Source: JAJYIW01 sp036787065 (lineage in GTDB: Bacteria > Chloroflexota > Anaerolineae > Anaerolineales > Anaerolineaceae). From it: a DNA stretch of 7,456 nt. A program made the translations under genes and the position numbers. Positions 5,090 through 7,456 of this stretch are shown in pieces (the stretch's first letter is position 1; every line of letters begins with the position of its first letter). Location of the stretch: assembly GCA_036787065.1 (NCBI GenBank), contig DAIQPZ010000129.1, positions 1 to 7,456 on the forward strand. Reading direction: 5' to 3'. Below the pieces are notes generated by a model. That model was not told the origin of the DNA. It did no database searches and was given only the letters and a program-made list of their open reading frames with translations.

Positions 5090-6157
5090 TTGGGGAGGCA
5101 TGAAATTGCTTTGGTTACTCACATAAAGTCTGATCTCAATAAAGCACCAAATATGCGGGATGTTGCTGCTGCCGCGGGTGTATCCCTCTCAACGGTTTCA
5201 TTGGTGGTCAATGGAAAAACCGGGGTGAGCCAGTTCAGGCGCGATAGGGTTCTGAAGGCCATTAAAGAGATAGGATATTTTGCGGATGGGCACCAGAATG
5301 CAGTCACTGACACAAAAGTTTTTGGCCTTTTGATGGAATCCCTGTCCGAAGCGTCACGAAGCGAGGGGTTTTACCTGCGGATTGTCTCCGGAATTGAGGA
5401 AACTGCCTACCAGTTGGGGTACCAGGTCCTGCTGCATGTCTTTCGCCCAAATATTGATCCCATCCACAGCATCCGCGAGCTGATGGGGCGAGATATCGAT
5501 GGGCTGATCGTTGCAAACGACGGCGATGTTACCCCTGAGGTAATCCGGAAGATAGCAGAGGCCGGCGTTCCGCTGGTCCTGGTGGAGAACTACCAGAATA
5601 TCCCGATCCATTCGGTGACTGCCGATAACTTTACTGCCGGGCGCATCATGACGGAATACCTGATCAAGCTAGGGCACCGGCGTATAGGTGCGATAGGTGG
5701 GCCAGATAAATACAGCAGTTTATGCGATCGTATGCGCGGGCACCGGATTGCGATGATCGAAAATGGTTTGCCACTCGACCCTTGTCTACAGCCGGGCCCT
5801 GTTTCTGGTAACCCCAGAAAAGGGTATGTGCAAATGCAGCAGTTAATTGCCCTTCCACAACCGCCAACGGCTGTCTTTGCCGTAAGCGATAGAGCCGCAT
5901 TTGGCGCAATGGAAGCCATCAAAGATGCAGGGTTGATCTCCCCGGATGACATTTCCGTGGTCGGTATCGACGATGTGAGGGATAGCACTTTCAGTTCCCC
6001 TCCCCTGACCACGTTTAGTGTCCCGAAGTACGATTTAGGCCGAACTGCTGTTTTGATCCTCCATAACCTCGTGTTGAATACAGGTGTTCCGCCGGCCAGG
6101 ACAGTGCTACTTGGGAAACTTTTAGTGCGACAGTCAGCTGGTCCTCCCCCCAAATAG
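5090..6157 (+). CDS. LacI-family transcriptional regulator, probably of a pentose or oligosaccharide locus
   Basis: A sugar-responsive DNA-binding repressor, 355 residues from the first possible start. The helix-turn-helix is clear (NMRDVAAAAGVSLSTVSLVVNG, residues 21-42), followed by a helix-3 region (RRDRVLKAIKEIGYF). The periplasmic-binding-protein-like effector domain has the usual strings GLIVANDGD, GHRRIGAIGGP (near 195), FAVSDRAAFGAMEAIKDAG (near 263-281), ISVVGIDDV and the C-terminal RQSAGPPP. The hinge after Tyr63 is atypical: DGHQNAVTDTK replaces the usual NxxARxL. The start is uncertain. No ATG precedes the helix-turn-helix in frame except Met22, which is too late. TTG at 5090 has only a weak AGG upstream, whereas a strong GGGGAGG (5092-5098) points to ATT at 5105 or TTG at 5111. 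It lies 19 bases before the GH51 fragment, so the two were probably co-transcribed, and divergent from the importer it likely controls. Confidence 0.93.
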   Translation: MGRHEIALVTHIKSDLNKAPNMRDVAAAAGVSLSTVSLVVNGKTGVSQFRRDRVLKAIKEIGYFADGHQNAVTDTKVFGLLMESLSEASRSEGFYLRIVSGIEETAYQLGYQVLLHVFRPNIDPIHSIRELMGRDIDGLIVANDGDVTPEVIRKIAEAGVPLVLVENYQNIPIHSVTADNFTAGRIMTEYLIKLGHRRIGAIGGPDKYSSLCDRMRGHRIAMIENGLPLDPCLQPGPVSGNPRKGYVQMQQLIALPQPPTAVFAVSDRAAFGAMEAIKDAGLISPDDISVVGIDDVRDSTFSSPPLTTFSVPKYDLGRTAVLILHNLVLNTGVPPARTVLLGKLLVRQSAGPPPK

Positions 6158-6176
6158 CCTCCGGTCCGGAGTTTTA

Positions 6177-6605
6177 ATGTCCTTTTCAGCGACGATCTAT
6201 ATCGATCCGCACCGCGGGTTAAAAACATACAGCCAAATGATTTATGGGCAGTTCCTGGAACACTTTCACCGGCAGGTATATGACGGGGTGTTTGAGCCAG
6301 GTTCGCCCTTAGCGGAAGGGCGTGGTTTCCGGTTGGACGTGATTGCAGCACTGAAAGAGCTTCGCGTACCGGTCGTGCGCTGGCCTGGGGGCTGTTTCGT
6401 CCGTGCCTATCATTGGAAAGATGGTATCGGCCCGCACCGCCGTCCGGCCTATGATAAAGCCTGGCGTGTCGAAGAACCGAACGCCTTTGGAACCGGTGAA
6501 TTTGTGGACTGGTGCCATGAAATTGGCGCGGAGCCTTACATTTGCACAAATGATAGATATTTTATAGGTTGTATAAGGGATGTAAATAGCTCCATTCGAA
6601 TATGA
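6177..6605 (+). pseudogene. GH51 alpha-L-arabinofuranosidase, truncated after about 125 codons
   Basis: The first 125 residues closely fit GH51 enzymes, which remove terminal alpha-L-arabinofuranosyl groups from arabinan, arabinoxylan or their oligosaccharides. Landmark strings are MIYGQFLEHFHRQVYDGVFE (21-40), FRLDVIAALKELRVPVVRWPGGCF (described at 51-74), the HWKDGIGP segment (79-86) and GAEPYICTN (117-125). The next family residues should be an Ala-Gly-Thr-Gly run; instead the frame reads DRYFIGCIRD... and stops at 6603-6605 after 17 unrelated, AT-rich codons. Full-length enzymes have about 500 residues, and both catalytic glutamates lie in the missing part, so no active enzyme can be made. 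The start ATG at 6177 has GGAG at 6168-6171. A deletion, an insertion whose far end is outside the window, or an assembly join near 6551 would all explain it. Confidence 0.88.
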
Positions 6606-6749
6606 TGGTTATGTAACGTTAGTGCGGACTCGCGTTATATTAATTTTTGTGATTCGGCACACGAATGTCCATGAGCTAATTAGCAACCAAACGGCAGCTG
6701 AACACCTGGTTGTACGAAAGCCCGACAAGAAGCCAAAAGGAGAATAAAC
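6606..6749 (+). other. Short intergenic stretch between the GH51 fragment and the ferritin-like gene
   Basis: AT-rich at its left end, more mixed to the right. It contains a terminator-like hairpin, a perfect 10-bp palindrome GCTAATTAGC (6675-6684), and the ribosome binding site AAGGAG (6737-6742) seven bases before the ferritin-like ATG. A perfect 8-bp palindrome ATTCGAAT lies just before it at 6594-6601. I see no clear promoter, transposase remnant, tRNA or known insertion-sequence end. Confidence 0.6.
6611..6648 (+). terminator. Possible rho-independent terminator after the GH51 fragment
   Basis: Arms ATGTAACG (6611-6618) and CGTTATAT (6633-6640) form an 8-bp stem with one G-T pair; inside it AGT/ACT adds a short upper stem with a GCGG loop. 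A run of five T lies at 6644-6648. The stem is AT-rich, so it would be weak. It sits six bases after the premature stop. Confidence 0.4.
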
Positions 6750-7052
6750 ATGCCTATATTCGGATCGCCCTTTTCAGGGTTAGCAAATAACAGAAAACTC
6801 ACAGACGAGGAGCTCGTCAGAGCAATTCGTTTCGCGGTGGCTGGAGAGTACGAAGCTGCACAGGCGTATATGCAGCTTGCCGAGTCCATAGATAACAAAC
6901 TCGCCGTGAAAGTGCTCAAAAGCGTAGCGGATGAAGAACGTGTCCACATGGGAGAGTTTCTGCGATTACTTTATGAGCTTGCCCCCGATGAAGAAAAGTT
7001 CTACGCCCAGGGAGCAAAAGAAGTCGAAGACGAAATCAAGAAAATGAAGTAA
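6750..7052 (+). CDS. Small ferritin-like (rubrerythrin-type, encapsulin-cargo-like) protein
   Basis: A 100-residue protein with one ferritin-like helical pair, helix A about 19-47 and helix B about 50-77, then a short acidic/basic third helix. Candidate metal ligands are Glu33 in helix A and Glu63-x-x-His66 in helix B, with Glu69 nearby; a complete di-iron site would need two subunits facing each other. There is no rubredoxin domain. The pattern LTDEELVRAIRFAVAGEYEA and DEERVHMGEFLRLL strongly recalls the ferritin-like domain fused to the shell protein in the Pyrococcus furiosus encapsulin, and stand-alone relatives encoded next to encapsulin genes. Such proteins oxidise and store iron or detoxify peroxide in the cytoplasm. 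No obvious C-terminal encapsulin-targeting peptide is present, and the next gene is not an encapsulin. AAGGAG at 6737-6742, seven bases before the ATG, supports the start. It has no evident link to the sugar locus. Confidence 0.85.
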   Translation: MPIFGSPFSGLANNRKLTDEELVRAIRFAVAGEYEAAQAYMQLAESIDNKLAVKVLKSVADEERVHMGEFLRLLYELAPDEEKFYAQGAKEVEDEIKKMK

Positions 7053-7194
7053 AGGTTTCCTTCGAAAGCCCGCCCAACAACCACTGCGTGTGGACGGCTT
7101 GGCCTCCATGGGCTTGGTTTCCGGCTGCTGAAGTGTGAGCCGTTGGACGGACCTTAGAGGTCGATTGAACCAGCTGATAGAAAGGATGCAAACG
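7053..7194. other. Intergenic spacer before the hydrolase gene
   Basis: 142 bases with no convincing gene, terminator or promoter. A 7-bp direct repeat GGTTTCC occurs near both ends of its left half, probably by chance. AAAGGA at 7181-7186, eight bases before the ATG at 7195, is a fair ribosome binding site for the next gene. Confidence 0.55.
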
Positions 7195-7456
7195 ATGAGC
7201 ATGATGACGACGAAAGATGGTACCCAGATCTATTATAAGGACTGGGGAATCGGCAAACCGGTGGTGTTCAGCCACGGCTGGCCCCTCAATGCGGATAGCT
7301 GGGAGGCTCAGATGCTGTTCCTGGCTTCCAAGGGTTATCGCTGCATTGCCCATGACCGTCGCGGCCATGGCCGGTCGAGCCAGCCCTGGAATGGCAACGA
7401 GATGGACACCTATGCCGATGACCTCTCAGAGCTTGTTGAGAAACTCGACCTGAAAG
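7195..7456 (+). CDS. Alpha/beta hydrolase of the non-haem chloroperoxidase/arylesterase type, N-terminal part, cut by the right edge
   Basis: Eighty-seven codons of a soluble alpha/beta-hydrolase-fold enzyme, whose full-length relatives have about 270-280 residues. The beginning is highly typical: TTKDGTQIYYKDWG (5-18), the strand PVVFSHGWPL (22-31) carrying the HGW oxyanion-hole motif, FLASKGYRCIAHDRRGHGRS (42-61), the SQPWNGNEMDTYADDL stretch (62-77) and a following helix. These mark the cofactor-free chloroperoxidase/esterase group. The nucleophile Ser, acidic residue and His of the catalytic triad lie beyond the window. Members hydrolyse esters or lactones, with perhydrolysis as a side activity, and the real substrate is usually unknown. 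The start at 7195 is favoured by AAAGGA eight bases upstream, although ATGs at 7201 and 7204 are also in frame. No functional tie to the ferritin-like gene is apparent. Confidence 0.9.
   Translation, partial: MSMMTTKDGTQIYYKDWGIGKPVVFSHGWPLNADSWEAQMLFLASKGYRCIAHDRRGHGRSSQPWNGNEMDTYADDLSELVEKLDLK

Noticed and set aside
5590..6549. Minus-strand open frame of 319 codons spanning the regulator and GH51 genes
   Set aside because: It runs antisense across two well-identified genes and their spacer, and its product is rich in Arg, Pro and Ser without any domain pattern; it is best seen as a by-product of codon bias.
6552..6749. Insertion-sequence end or tRNA attachment site
   Set aside because: No terminal inverted repeat pair, target duplication, transposase remnant or tRNA 3' end is visible; only short palindromes occur.
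7053..7194. Hairpin AAGCCC ... GGGCTT as a terminator of the ferritin-like gene
   Set aside because: The 6-bp arms are separated by nearly 40 bases and no T-run follows, so it is not a credible terminator.

Overview
The window looks like part of a carbohydrate-utilisation locus of a moderately GC-rich bacterium, most likely a member of the Chloroflexota (Anaerolineae-like). That guess rests on the style of the solute-binding lipoprotein (an RR-type signal peptide, a Cys lipobox, then a Pro/Thr/Ala-rich linker) and on a peptide-type ABC transporter lying beside a LacI regulator and a GH51 enzyme. It is an inference, not something the sequence proves.

Left half (1-4433, minus strand): an operon for a peptide/oligosaccharide (Opp/Dpp-type) ABC importer. 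In transcription order it runs substrate-binding lipoprotein (4433 to 2439), DppB-type permease (2280 to 1270), DppC-type permease (1258 to 401), then the N-terminal third of a DppD-type ATPase (397 to the left edge). Gaps between the last three genes are 11 and 3 bases, and each ribosome binding site overlaps the end of the gene before it. A 158-base gap with a strong hairpin separates the binding-protein gene from the permeases.

Middle (4434-5089): an AT-rich 656-base divergent control region without genes. It holds a good promoter for the transporter operon, a plausible promoter for the regulator, six copies of the hexamer TTGTTC/GAACAA (four of them extended to TTGTTCG/CGAACAA), a 10-bp direct repeat with one copy inside the transporter promoter, and a nested hairpin in the long transporter leader.

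Right of the control region (plus strand): a LacI-family regulator (5090-6157) followed 19 bases later by the first ~125 codons of a GH51 alpha-L-arabinofuranosidase. The GH51 frame loses its family identity abruptly at about 6551 and stops at 6605, before either catalytic glutamate, so it is a broken gene or an assembly join. After ~145 bases of non-coding sequence come two unrelated genes: a 100-residue ferritin-like protein (6750-7052) and the start of an alpha/beta hydrolase of the chloroperoxidase/arylesterase type (7195 to the right edge).

Working model: the LacI protein senses a pentose-containing saccharide and controls both itself and the divergent importer. GH51 would originally have released arabinose from the imported or extracellular oligosaccharide. 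I see no clearly new biological system. The items most worth following up are the GH51 break, the repeated operator-like heptamers, the structured transporter leader and the isolated encapsulin-cargo-like ferritin domain.
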